A stretch of DNA of 64,000 nt from Hellea sp. (GTDB lineage Bacteria > Pseudomonadota > Alphaproteobacteria > Caulobacterales > Maricaulaceae). Location of the stretch: contig JAHDHS010000007.1 in assembly GCA_020631215.1 (NCBI GenBank), forward strand, positions 30,895 to 94,894. Direction: 5' to 3'. Under the pieces are notes generated by a model. The model had not been told where the DNA came from, searched no databases, and saw nothing but the letters and a program-made list of their open reading frames with translations. Position numbers and translations under genes: made by a program. Of the stretch, positions 37,347 to 45,695 are shown in pieces. Position 1 is the first letter of the stretch; the number at the start of each line of letters is the position of its first letter.

Positions 37347-39890
37347 CTATTTCTTTACGCCGTAAACGGCTTCAAACGGGTAATCATCCTCATTAAAGCC
37401 TTCCATGGACAGTTTGGTATTCGTATCCGCATATGGGGTAATAGGGCGCAAAAATGTCGCCATGGTGAGAATGCGCTTATCCCCGGTGACGTAACCGCCA
37501 CGGTGAAATCCATTCGTGTCAAAAAACATAATCGACTTTTTCTTACCCTCAGCCTTCAGCATATCTTTGGGGTCAATGCGCGTATCAATTAAGAACTTAC
37601 CCGGGTAGCCGGAGGAATTAGGATAGGCCAGCACATCACTATATTTGCGGGTCGGTTTGACTTTACTATAGGGGATATATTCCGTCGCGCCGCTGCTTTC
37701 ATCAATGTCGGAATAATAGATGAAACACTTTAGAATATTCGCGTCTTCCTGATCCCTGTGCCAAATCTGGGAACCCTTGCGCTCGCCAATGTTTTTACCG
37801 CCAATCGGCGGGTTGACCCACAGCGCCACATTGCGGATTTTCGACAGCATCTCATGATAGGAGTTAGTGATATCCAAAATACGCTTATTCAAATATAGTT
37901 GATACGCTGCCTCCGTCGCATACATTTCCCCTTTTAACAGGCGATAATTAATTATGGAGGGTTTGAACGATCCGGCAAATTCAGGGTCTGCGTTAAAATC
38001 ATCGCATTCTGAAATTCTTTTCTCAAGCGCCTTGGTTTCCGGATCATTGACGAAATTCTGAACAAATTTTTCCGCCTCATCCCACAAATCCTGATGCTGC
38101 GCGCCGAACAGGCTGTCGAAATCCGTCATGCAAATACCGCGGTCGATGATTTCATCCAGAATGCGCTGCTGTTCCTGGTCTAATTTCGGCAGATTTTTCT
38201 GATAATAATTTACGCATGTGGCCATACGCGCCTTATCTTGATCATTAAACTTACCCTGTAGGATATTATGCACGTGGATACGGCGTTCGCGGTTCGCCGT
38301 GCGATTGTCATTCAACGCATTGAGCTGTGTCAGATAAGATACGGCTCCCTCATGATTGCCTAAAGCTGTTTCAACATCGGCGAGGCGCATGAGTGACGCC
38401 TCTTCATTGCGATTGTCGTTTTCATGCGCCAGCAAGAATGTTTCCCTCGCGGCCTTGGCGTCTCCCAGTCGTAATTGTGTGACGCCCAAATATCCTAAAT
38501 GATCTATATCGGTTTCATCTGCGAGAGATATCGCTGCCTTCAGAACTTCATTTGCCCGGACAAATTGTTCCTGTTTGACCAAAAACGCCACATACCGAAC
38601 CGTGTTGCGATAATCATCCGGATTGATCTTCAGGCTTTGCTCATAATGTTCGGACGCGTAGTCGATATCGCCTTTTCGGGATGCCTGCTGAGCAATTTTA
38701 TTTAATAGCGCCGCATAAGCTTTATTCGAATTTGCCGACTTATCATCAAGCTCCAAGCCGGTTTCAAAAATCTCGCGCGCCTCTTTGAAGCTACGCGGAT
38801 CACCCGCTAAAATATCGGCCAGGACATAATAATCTTTCGGTGCTTTGTCAGCTTGGCCCTTGAAATCCGCAATTAACTTATCGACATCTTTTTTGTGACC
38901 CTGCCGACGTGTTGCGGCGATCAAAGTCTTTTTACATCCAATTGATCCGTCACTAAGCTCCAGCGCTTTTTCGATATGACTGACTGCCTCAACATCCATT
39001 TTACGGCGAAAATAGAAACGCCCCGCCTGATCCCAGGCCTTGGCATTTTCCGGCGCAATATCCAGCAGCACATTATAAGCCGCAATCGCGTCTTGATCCG
39101 CGCCTAATTTTTCAAATATTTGGGTGCGTTTCACGGCTGTCTGATAATCCATGGGCGCGTTCATCGCGATCTTATCTGCCGTTTTCATCGCCTTCTTGGC
39201 GCCAACCGCGTCTCCACTTTGCGCGAGTAATTGCGCGTAATGAATATATTGCTTGTAATCATCAGGGTTGGTCTGAAACGCTTTTTTGAAAGCTTGTTTC
39301 GCCAATCCCAGTTTTTTGACCTTATTGGCTTGATGCGCAAGTTTTAGCATAAATTGACCATATCGACTGTCCATCTTGTCGGATGACGGCATGACGTCAT
39401 AACCCGCTTCGAAATAGCTTAGGGCATCCTCCAGCCGCTTGCCGCTTTGTAAGAGCGACTCCGCAAGAATAAGTTTGTCATTCCCAGTTAAATCATCCCG
39501 CAACATTAAGCGTTCGGTGAAGACGTCAACCGCTGCTTCATTGCCCGCTCTGCGATAGCTGGCAATAAGTGTTTTCTTACAGCCAATCTTCCCGTTACTA
39601 ATCTCATTGGCCCGTTCAATATGATTTGCCGCTTTTTCATTTTCTCCCAAGCGGTAAAAAAACCGGCCCGCCTGATCCCAAAGCTTGGCATTGCTTGGCT
39701 CTGTTTCCAGCAAAATTGCGTAATCGCGGGCGGCTGATTGGACATCGCCCAGATTTTCATGAATTTGCGCACTTCGCTGAAAATGCAAAACGGGATGCGT
39801 GTCCACAGGAACTGCCGCATCCAGCATCGTCTTGGCGACCGTGAAATCACGGGCGGCCAGAGCTTTATCAAATTCCTGTCTAAGAGTCAT
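37347..39890 (-). CDS. TPR protein with C-terminal phytanoyl-CoA dioxygenase-like domain
   Basis: An 847-residue protein. Residues 1 to about 560 are tandem TPR-like repeats, including two copies of a near-identical unit (LWDQAGRFFYRLGENEKAANHIERA and AWDQAGRFYFRRKMDVEAVSHIEKA, about 220 residues apart). The C-terminal ~280 residues look like a PhyH-type Fe(II)/2-oxoglutarate oxygenase: WHRDQED supplies H711 and D713, FHRGG supplies H796, and KRILTMATF supplies the nearby Arg. It would hydroxylate a substrate that the TPRs hold, perhaps the glycan or its carrier. It lies between the ABC exporter ATPase and the acyltransferase. Confidence 0.75.
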   Translation of the reverse strand: MTLRQEFDKALAARDFTVAKTMLDAAVPVDTHPVLHFQRSAQIHENLGDVQSAARDYAILLETEPSNAKLWDQAGRFFYRLGENEKAANHIERANEISNGKIGCKKTLIASYRRAGNEAAVDVFTERLMLRDDLTGNDKLILAESLLQSGKRLEDALSYFEAGYDVMPSSDKMDSRYGQFMLKLAHQANKVKKLGLAKQAFKKAFQTNPDDYKQYIHYAQLLAQSGDAVGAKKAMKTADKIAMNAPMDYQTAVKRTQIFEKLGADQDAIAAYNVLLDIAPENAKAWDQAGRFYFRRKMDVEAVSHIEKALELSDGSIGCKKTLIAATRRQGHKKDVDKLIADFKGQADKAPKDYYVLADILAGDPRSFKEAREIFETGLELDDKSANSNKAYAALLNKIAQQASRKGDIDYASEHYEQSLKINPDDYRNTVRYVAFLVKQEQFVRANEVLKAAISLADETDIDHLGYLGVTQLRLGDAKAARETFLLAHENDNRNEEASLMRLADVETALGNHEGAVSYLTQLNALNDNRTANRERRIHVHNILQGKFNDQDKARMATCVNYYQKNLPKLDQEQQRILDEIIDRGICMTDFDSLFGAQHQDLWDEAEKFVQNFVNDPETKALEKRISECDDFNADPEFAGSFKPSIINYRLLKGEMYATEAAYQLYLNKRILDITNSYHEMLSKIRNVALWVNPPIGGKNIGERKGSQIWHRDQEDANILKCFIYYSDIDESSGATEYIPYSKVKPTRKYSDVLAYPNSSGYPGKFLIDTRIDPKDMLKAEGKKKSIMFFDTNGFHRGGYVTGDKRILTMATFLRPITPYADTNTKLSMEGFNEDDYPFEAVYGVKK

Positions 39891-39944
39891 AATGGCTTTC
39901 TGCTGATCCCATTGATTGGCGGCTTACTCTGCCCGCCAAACTCG

Positions 39945-41162
39945 TCAATTCGTACTATCTACCGTATTTTGTTCAGTTTTTAAAGCGTCGTGGTAAGCTT
40001 TGGTTTCCTGTTCAATCCGGCGCGCAATTTCGTCGATTGTATCCGGCCGTCCTGCCTTTTGATAGGCCGCTGCCAGCTTCGCGATTTGGCCTTGCGTGCC
40101 TTCACTTAATATCAGAGCTTTTTCGAGCATTGTGATGCCTTTTTCAAACTCTTTCATCACAAAATAAACACGGCTGAGCTGATCATATATTTTGGGGTCA
40201 TTCGGGTCGGCTTCCAAAGCCTTTTCGAAACAGGCTATCGCCTCGTCCTGACGGTTCATGCGCAGTAATATCGGCGCGCGGCGTGAGTAATGAATGGCTG
40301 GATTTTCCTCAAAGGGGTAAACCTTGCCGCTGATATCCAGCGCCTCTTCAAAGCGCTCAAAATTCATGGCCTTGTGTAGGGCCTGAACATCTTCAGGATT
40401 TGGCTGAAATTTCGGCGGGGGGGGCGGGATATATCCGGCTTCTTCCTCTGTCAGGACGCGCCCGCCGCGTAGGGTTAGAACCTTATTGGCCCAGCCATAG
40501 AGCCGGTTTTCATTATGGCTGGCGATGATCACAATGGGTGTGGTCTCCAGCATGGCGTCCAAGCGCTGATCGACTTTTTCTTTGAAGCTGACATCGCCTG
40601 AGGAAATCCATTCATCCAGCAGCAGGATATCCGGCTTAAAGGCGCTGGCCGTGGCGAATAACAGGCGCATGATCATGCCCGCCGAATAAGTTTTGACCGG
40701 CATATGCAGATATTCGCCCAATTCGGAAAACTCCGCAATCTCCGGGATCAGCTCCGAGACTTCGCGGCGGCGCAGGCCGTAAAGCATGCCTTTCAGCTTG
40801 ATATTATCAATCCCGGAGGCCTCCTTGTTGATCCCAAGACCCAGGCTGAACATGCCGGTGACTTTGCCGTTTATGGCAATATGGCCGGAGGTCGGCGGAT
40901 ATATACCGCCCAGCATACGTAGTAGCGTGGACTTGCCCGCGCCATTATGCCCGAAAATACCCAGACGGTCGCCATCCCTTAAAGTGATGCTAAGGTTATC
41001 AACGGCCACCACGCCCGGACGTTTGCCCTTTTCCGTGATGATACGCCCGCCGACATGTTTGCCATCCGGCACAGAGCCTTTGCGCACACGGCTTTTAAAC
41101 CGTGTGTCAGAGCCGATCATCGGATAGACCAGCGAGATGTCTTTTGCGATAATGGATGCCAT
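39945..41162 (-). CDS. Capsule/O-antigen ABC exporter ATPase with TPR tail
   Basis: A 405-residue protein. The N-terminal ~240 residues are a KpsT/Wzt-type ATPase: Walker A GHNGAGKST, signature-region TYSAGMIMRLLFATA (a degenerate LSGGQ typical of polysaccharide exporters), Walker B DILLLDEW. The remainder is not a Wzt carbohydrate-binding module but TPR-like helices (ALHKAMNFERFEEALDISGK, AIACFEKALEADPNDPKIYD). It energises the permease encoded 2 bases upstream on the same strand. The TPR part may recruit the next gene's TPR-dioxygenase. Confidence 0.88.
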   Translation of the reverse strand: MASIIAKDISLVYPMIGSDTRFKSRVRKGSVPDGKHVGGRIITEKGKRPGVVAVDNLSITLRDGDRLGIFGHNGAGKSTLLRMLGGIYPPTSGHIAINGKVTGMFSLGLGINKEASGIDNIKLKGMLYGLRRREVSELIPEIAEFSELGEYLHMPVKTYSAGMIMRLLFATASAFKPDILLLDEWISSGDVSFKEKVDQRLDAMLETTPIVIIASHNENRLYGWANKVLTLRGGRVLTEEEAGYIPPPPPKFQPNPEDVQALHKAMNFERFEEALDISGKVYPFEENPAIHYSRRAPILLRMNRQDEAIACFEKALEADPNDPKIYDQLSRVYFVMKEFEKGITMLEKALILSEGTQGQIAKLAAAYQKAGRPDTIDEIARRIEQETKAYHDALKTEQNTVDSTN

Positions 41163-41164
41163 GC

Positions 41165-41998
41165 CTAAAGCCAGTAAATCACATTCTTACGCGAATAGAC
41201 AAAGACGAAAAATGACAGGACAAGCCCGGCGCAGGTAAACATACCGACCAGCTGCCAGCTATGCCAAGGGATCGTTCCCTCAATCGCCGGGTCGCGCAGA
41301 ATAGAGAGATAATAGGTCAGCGGATTATATTTCGCGACCGTCGCCTTGATCCCGTCACCCGACGGCACCCATAGGATGGGTGTGGCGAAATAAAGCACCT
41401 GAACGATGGTCACCAGCAAATGCATGACATCGCGAAAACGCGCGCAGACAATGCCCACAATAGAAGACACCCAAATTCCGTTCAGCGCAAAAATCACTAC
41501 GACGAAAGGCAGGCTGTAAAAGAACTCCTTGGTCATCATGCCGAAATAAACACAAATCGCGACCGCCGGGATGAGGTGAAATCCCATCGTAATGAAATTA
41601 TTCACGACGAGCTTGAACAGATGAATAGAGATCGGCAGGCGCTCTGATTTGATCCAGTTTTGCGCGCCGATAAAGACATTCGATCCGCCGACAACAAAAT
41701 TGGAAATCACCCGCCACCCCAGATAACCCAGCGCGAGATAGCCCGCGAAAAACGCAATCGGCGTATCGGTCAATGTGCCAAAAATTGCAATCTTGACCAG
41801 CGCGAACAAACCAAAGGCAATCGAAATCCACGCCATGGAGAGCCAGGATCGTTTATATCGCAGCAACAAACCATGCCAGGCCAGCGAGACATAAATCCGC
41901 CAATGTTTGATGCCCAGCGTCAAGTCACGCCAACCGGCGGCAATCGGCCCGTCAAGGCGCAGCTCCGGCAAATCTGAATTGTCAGTGACGTCGACCAT
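41165..41998 (-). CDS. Capsule/O-antigen ABC exporter permease (ABC-2, KpsM/Wzm-like)
   Basis: A 277-residue inner-membrane protein with six TM helices and an N-terminal amphipathic segment (DLTLGIKHWRIYVSLAWHGL) as in KpsM/Wzm. Other family features are RYKRSWLSMAWISIAFGLF and a late AKYNPLTYYLSILRDPAI. It forms the channel that carries lipid-linked polysaccharide across the inner membrane. It lies 6 bases after pseI and 2 bases before the ATPase, within one operon. Confidence 0.9.
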   Translation of the reverse strand: MVDVTDNSDLPELRLDGPIAAGWRDLTLGIKHWRIYVSLAWHGLLLRYKRSWLSMAWISIAFGLFALVKIAIFGTLTDTPIAFFAGYLALGYLGWRVISNFVVGGSNVFIGAQNWIKSERLPISIHLFKLVVNNFITMGFHLIPAVAICVYFGMMTKEFFYSLPFVVVIFALNGIWVSSIVGIVCARFRDVMHLLVTIVQVLYFATPILWVPSGDGIKATVAKYNPLTYYLSILRDPAIEGTIPWHSWQLVGMFTCAGLVLSFFVFVYSRKNVIYWL

Positions 41999-42004
41999 GA
42001 CGCG

Positions 42005-43054
42005 CTAGATATCCGCCTCTGTCAGGCGCTCGCCTACGCTAATGTCGCGCTTGGCTGTCTGGCCAATCAGATCATCCCAATGTTTCGGCGCGAGCGAAAA
42101 GCCCGGGCGGCATATCTTTAGATTCTCCGCCGTGAAAGCCTCGCCTTTTTTGATACTGGCCTTGGGATAAACGGACTGGCGGAACTGTTTGGATTTTTGC
42201 TCACTCGCCGTGCCGGAATAAGTCACCTGCCCTTTGGATTTAAAGGCGCGGCGCGTTTCTTCCTTCAGCAGTTTCATCTCCCATGGCTCCAGTGAGAAAT
42301 CAGAATCCACACCGCCATCATCGCGTGACAAAGTGAAGTGCTTCTCGACAATGGTCGCGCCATACATGATCGAGGCGACCGCCACGCCTGTGCCCAGCGT
42401 GTGATCGGACAGGCCGACCTGCACGCCGAATTTTTCGCGCATATCGGGAATCGTCGCCAGATTGGCATCGGACGCATCGGCCGGATAATTACTGGTGCAT
42501 TTTAAAATCGCGATCTCTGTGGCCCCGGCGTCCTGCGCAGTTTTAATCGCCAGCGCGATATCCTCTTCCGAGGCCATGCCGGTCGACATAATCATCGGCT
42601 TGCCCGTCTGGGCGATTTTCCGGATCAGCGGAATATGGGTCAGCTCAAAAGACGCCACCTTGAACATAGGCGCGCCCAGATCATCCAGGAAATCCACCGC
42701 CGTTTCATCAAAGGGCGAGGAGAAAGACAGAACCCCCAGATCATTGGCGATCTTGAACAATTCCTCATGCCACTCCCACGGCGTGTGGGCCTCATTATAG
42801 AGGTCATAAAGCTGCCGCCCATCCCACAGGCTGTTCGGGTCGCGGATGACAAAATCATCGCTGTCCAAATCCAGCGTCATGGTCTCGGCGGTATAGGTCT
42901 GGAATTTCAGGCAATCCACACCCGTATCCGCCGCCGCGCGGACAATATCCTTGGCGCGCTCCAAGGAGCCATTATGATTGCCGGACATTTCGGCGATGAT
43001 AAAGGGCTCATGAGCGGGGCCGATTTTCCGGCCGGCTACAGTCATTTCCAACAT
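42005..43054 (-). CDS. pseI: Pseudaminic acid synthase
   Basis: A 349-residue NeuB-type enzyme that condenses 2,4-diacetamido-2,4,6-trideoxy-L-altrose with phosphoenolpyruvate to give pseudaminic acid. The TIM-barrel part has IAEMSGNHNGSLERAKDIV and CLKFQTYTAETMTLD. ILKCTSNYPA and GLSDHTLGTGVAVASI are active-site blocks, and VEKHFTLSRDDGGVDSDFS is typical of PseI rather than sialic acid synthases. The C-terminal ~60 residues form the SAF (antifreeze-like) domain. It is separated from the other pse genes by about 3.7 kb of unrelated genes. Confidence 0.93.
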   Translation of the reverse strand: MLEMTVAGRKIGPAHEPFIIAEMSGNHNGSLERAKDIVRAAADTGVDCLKFQTYTAETMTLDLDSDDFVIRDPNSLWDGRQLYDLYNEAHTPWEWHEELFKIANDLGVLSFSSPFDETAVDFLDDLGAPMFKVASFELTHIPLIRKIAQTGKPMIMSTGMASEEDIALAIKTAQDAGATEIAILKCTSNYPADASDANLATIPDMREKFGVQVGLSDHTLGTGVAVASIMYGATIVEKHFTLSRDDGGVDSDFSLEPWEMKLLKEETRRAFKSKGQVTYSGTASEQKSKQFRQSVYPKASIKKGEAFTAENLKICRPGFSLAPKHWDDLIGQTAKRDISVGERLTEADI

Positions 43055-43138
43055 GCGGGTCTCCTTTGCGCGCTCCTATACACGGCGGGCGGAATTTTAC
43101 CAGTCGATTTCCTGTAATCAAGCCGCCAGACACACATC

Positions 43139-44221
43139 CTATTCGCAGCAATAGGACATGTTGAAATAGAGCTCTGCGGCGGCAGGACAATCCGCATGGG
43201 TCAGCATGGTGCTGTTTCCATTGGGCGGGGCGGCAGCCAGCCACAGCCGCACATAATCGCTATAGGGGTGACCAAACCCCATCAGCGCGGTTTTGCCCAT
43301 GGGCAGCGGGAAGTCATTCATCCAGCTGACCGTAATCGCCGCGCGGTTTTCAATCCCTAATGCGATTTGATGCGGCAGGCCGCCTACCCGCACCTGCCCG
43401 GCCAATCCGCCCAGCGCGCTCCATTTCAGCTCACAAGAGGCGAACACAAAATTCCCGATGCGGACAAAGCGCCCTGCCTGCCCCGTATAGCTGGGCGCGC
43501 CCGCCGCTGAGCTGCCGAACAGCACCGGCGTCCAGCTGCCCGTCTCATAGTGACCCAGCATCGTCCCCGACGGGGTGAATTTTACGCCTGCGGGCATTTC
43601 CACCCCGCCGGTCTGGCGGTCGAGTTTCAAGGCCGTATGAAACACCGTGCCGTCTGCGCTGACCTTGAAACGGAAATCATCATCCCCGCCCAAGCCCATT
43701 TCGGCATGCCCCGTATAGGCCGTTTGAAACACAAGGCTGGCTGTATCGGCGCTCGCCGCTTTATTGATGACCAGACGGTGATCCGTTCCGTCATGATCAA
43801 AAAGGGAGGCCGGGCTTTTAACGGAAAGCCTGTTCACCAAATCAGCACCTGTATTGATCCCGATGCGTTCAAATTCCGGCGCGGTATCTATGGCTTGGGC
43901 CGCCTGCCACGCGCCATTATGATAGACGAGCAAAATCTCGGTTTCCATATCCCAGGCCCGCCAGCCGGATTGCGGCGCATAGCCTTCCCATGCGCCATCC
44001 GCATAGTGATAGACATGATGGACGGGCAGGCCGCCATTCGGGGCGGCGGAGATAATCACACAGGTGCCCTCCACCGGCACGGGCAAATCATCCACAACCC
44101 CCATCACCCCCAATTGCACAATCCCGTCCAACCGCCGCAGCGCCTCATTATGGGTAACATGTTTCTGCGCCTGGGCGGGCATCAGATAAGGCAAATTTAA
44201 TTTCGAAGACAACTCAGACAT
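43139..44221 (-). CDS. DUF2793 (phage tail-like) protein
   Basis: A 360-residue protein whose ATG at 44221 follows GAGAGG. The N-terminus (LNLPYLMPAQAQKHVTHNEA and LRRLDGIVQLGV) is the DUF2793 signature found in alphaproteobacterial prophage and gene-transfer-agent regions. The rest is rich in beta structure and Gly, resembling tail-fibre or carbohydrate-binding domains, and includes a late Cys pair. No other phage gene is nearby. Its place in a glycan locus suggests recognition of the surface polysaccharide or a structural role at the cell surface. A copy of the 110-bp direct repeat covers its upstream region. Confidence 0.8.
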   Translation of the reverse strand: MSELSSKLNLPYLMPAQAQKHVTHNEALRRLDGIVQLGVMGVVDDLPVPVEGTCVIISAAPNGGLPVHHVYHYADGAWEGYAPQSGWRAWDMETEILLVYHNGAWQAAQAIDTAPEFERIGINTGADLVNRLSVKSPASLFDHDGTDHRLVINKAASADTASLVFQTAYTGHAEMGLGGDDDFRFKVSADGTVFHTALKLDRQTGGVEMPAGVKFTPSGTMLGHYETGSWTPVLFGSSAAGAPSYTGQAGRFVRIGNFVFASCELKWSALGGLAGQVRVGGLPHQIALGIENRAAITVSWMNDFPLPMGKTALMGFGHPYSDYVRLWLAAAPPNGNSTMLTHADCPAAAELYFNMSYCCE

Positions 44222-44240
44222 AAAACCTCTCAAAAGCTCT

Positions 44241-44350
44241 GAGCGGTCAAATTACGGCCGTTTTCAAAGCTGCGGATTTAATTTGTGAAAAAGGCAGAGA
44301 TTCAGGGGTTTGGGATGGGCAAAGTGCGGGAAAGAAGTCCCCACCCCGAA
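44241..44350 (+). repeat. 110-bp imperfect direct repeat, copy A
   Basis: It aligns without gaps to 44991-45100 at roughly three-quarters of positions. Shared cores include ATTACGGCCGTTT, TTTGTGAAAAA and GAGATTCAGG. It lies immediately upstream of the DUF2793 gene and before the 4-TM gene. Confidence 0.75.
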
Positions 44351-44435
44351 AACTTGCTTTGGCAAAATTACTCCGCGTGAGCAGGGCGTCCTGTAGGCTT
44401 GATTGACAAATGCAATCATAACGAGGAGTGTCATC

Positions 44436-44459
44436 ATGAGGTCGAGGGCAATATGCTGA
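44436..44459 (+). CDS. Possible 7-codon leader peptide
   Basis: The ATG at 44436 has GAGGAG seven bases upstream, the best ribosome site in the area. It encodes MRSRAIC and then stops at TGA (44457-44459), overlapping the ATG of the membrane-protein gene at 44453. It may couple or attenuate translation of that gene. Confidence 0.35.
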   Translation: MRSRAIC

Positions 44460-44941
44460 GTTACTTATCAAAGACGAAAACCCTCTGGGCCACATTTGCC
44501 CTCACGCTTATTTTGACGCTCAGCTTTGGGCTCGTCATGTTTATCTGGCAATTCGGCATTATTGACGAGATGTATATCGCCGAAGATATCCGCGAACACA
44601 TAGAAGGCATGACAAAGCAACAAAGAACCGTTCACGCATGGATGACAGGCACTTTGGATGTAGCTTACCCCTTTGCTTATGGGGCCTTTTTCATCGGCAT
44701 TGCGCTTCGGTATTTTGGCCGTTTCGGAATATATTTGGCGATCCCAAGCCTGCTTTGCATTCCGGCCGACCTGACCGAAGGTCTGGCGCAAATCATGTTA
44801 TTGACCGGACATGAAGGTTGGATGACGGTGAAACTGATCGCAACACCCATCAAGCTTGCGCTCTTTATAACAGGTTTACTGATAACACTGGCCGGATTGG
44901 CTCTGGCTTTAAAGGCCCATTTTATCACCCCCAAGACTTGA
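44453..44941 (+). CDS. Four-TM membrane protein, unknown function
   Basis: A 162-residue protein with four hydrophobic helices: LWATFALTLILTLSFGLVMF, AYGAFFIGIALRYF, FGIYLAIPSLLCIPADL and the long C-terminal IKLALFITGLLITLAGLALA. GAGGG lies 4 bases before the ATG. It is the only plus-strand gene between the minus-strand DUF2793 and Lrp genes, and an imperfect 110-bp repeat lies on each side, which suggests insertion or local duplication. No enzyme motif is seen. Confidence 0.7.
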   Translation: MLSYLSKTKTLWATFALTLILTLSFGLVMFIWQFGIIDEMYIAEDIREHIEGMTKQQRTVHAWMTGTLDVAYPFAYGAFFIGIALRYFGRFGIYLAIPSLLCIPADLTEGLAQIMLLTGHEGWMTVKLIATPIKLALFITGLLITLAGLALALKAHFITPKT

Positions 44942-44990
44942 GTCGTGTCATTTAACCTTAAGAACAATCACGCAACAATTCCGATATTTT

Positions 44991-45100
44991 GAGCGATCAA
45001 ATTACGGCCGTTTGGAAAGGTGCGGATTAAGTTTGTGAAAAAGAGGGAGATTCAGGAGGTTGGGACGAAAGACGTGTGGGAAAGAAATCCCCATAGCGGA
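44991..45100 (+). repeat. 110-bp imperfect direct repeat, copy B
   Basis: This is the partner of 44241-44350 in the same orientation and equal length. It lies in the gap between the 4-TM gene and the end of the Lrp-type regulator gene, where no gene is otherwise present. Confidence 0.75.
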
Positions 45101-45125
45101 CAAAGGTAGTATGTCGATTGGACTG

Positions 45126-45596
45126 CTAAGGTAAATCCGGAACTCTCAATCCTATCTTGTGCTTTCCCATGACCATGGATGTTCGGAAACGTCTCACATT
45201 TGAATTTTCAAAAAACAAAGTATGAGTCAAATTTTCAAAGTCATTAGCATCACGAACCAGACAGATAAGAACAAAATCCGATTCTCCGGTTACATAATAG
45301 GATTGTTGAACCCGCGGCTCTAAATCAATCTGCTTTTTGAACGCGTTTAGTTTATCAAGAGATTCTCGTTCTAGCTCCACCATGACAATAAATGACATTT
45401 TATAACCGAGTTTTCCCGGAGATATGAGGGCGACTTCCTTTTCTATTACGCCATTATCTCGTAGCCTCTTAAGGCGTCTCTGGACGGACGGCACAGACAG
45501 GTTACACGCATCGGATAGTACATCCAGATTGGTTCGGGCGTTTTCCTGCATCAAGCGGATCAATTGCAAATCGCGGTCATCAATGCTGTCGTTCAT
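45126..45596 (-). CDS. Lrp/AsnC-family transcriptional regulator
   Basis: A 156-residue protein with an N-terminal HTH (DDRDLQLIRLMQENARTNLD, LSVPSVQRRLKRLRDNGVIE) and a C-terminal RAM effector domain (YYVTGESDFVLICLVRD). GAGG precedes the start. It is divergent from the ammonia-lyase-like gene with 99 AT-rich bases between, so it most likely controls that gene in response to an amino acid. Both look like a catabolic pair placed inside the glycan locus. Confidence 0.92.
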   Translation of the reverse strand: MNDSIDDRDLQLIRLMQENARTNLDVLSDACNLSVPSVQRRLKRLRDNGVIEKEVALISPGKLGYKMSFIVMVELERESLDKLNAFKKQIDLEPRVQQSYYVTGESDFVLICLVRDANDFENLTHTLFFENSNVRRFRTSMVMGKHKIGLRVPDLP

Positions 45597-45695
45597 TTCA
45601 TTTTACCTCACATTATGGGATTTCTTTGTAAACAATTGTCATTAATATCTTAAATTATGAGAATTTGCATTATTAAATTGTGATATGTTTTTCAA

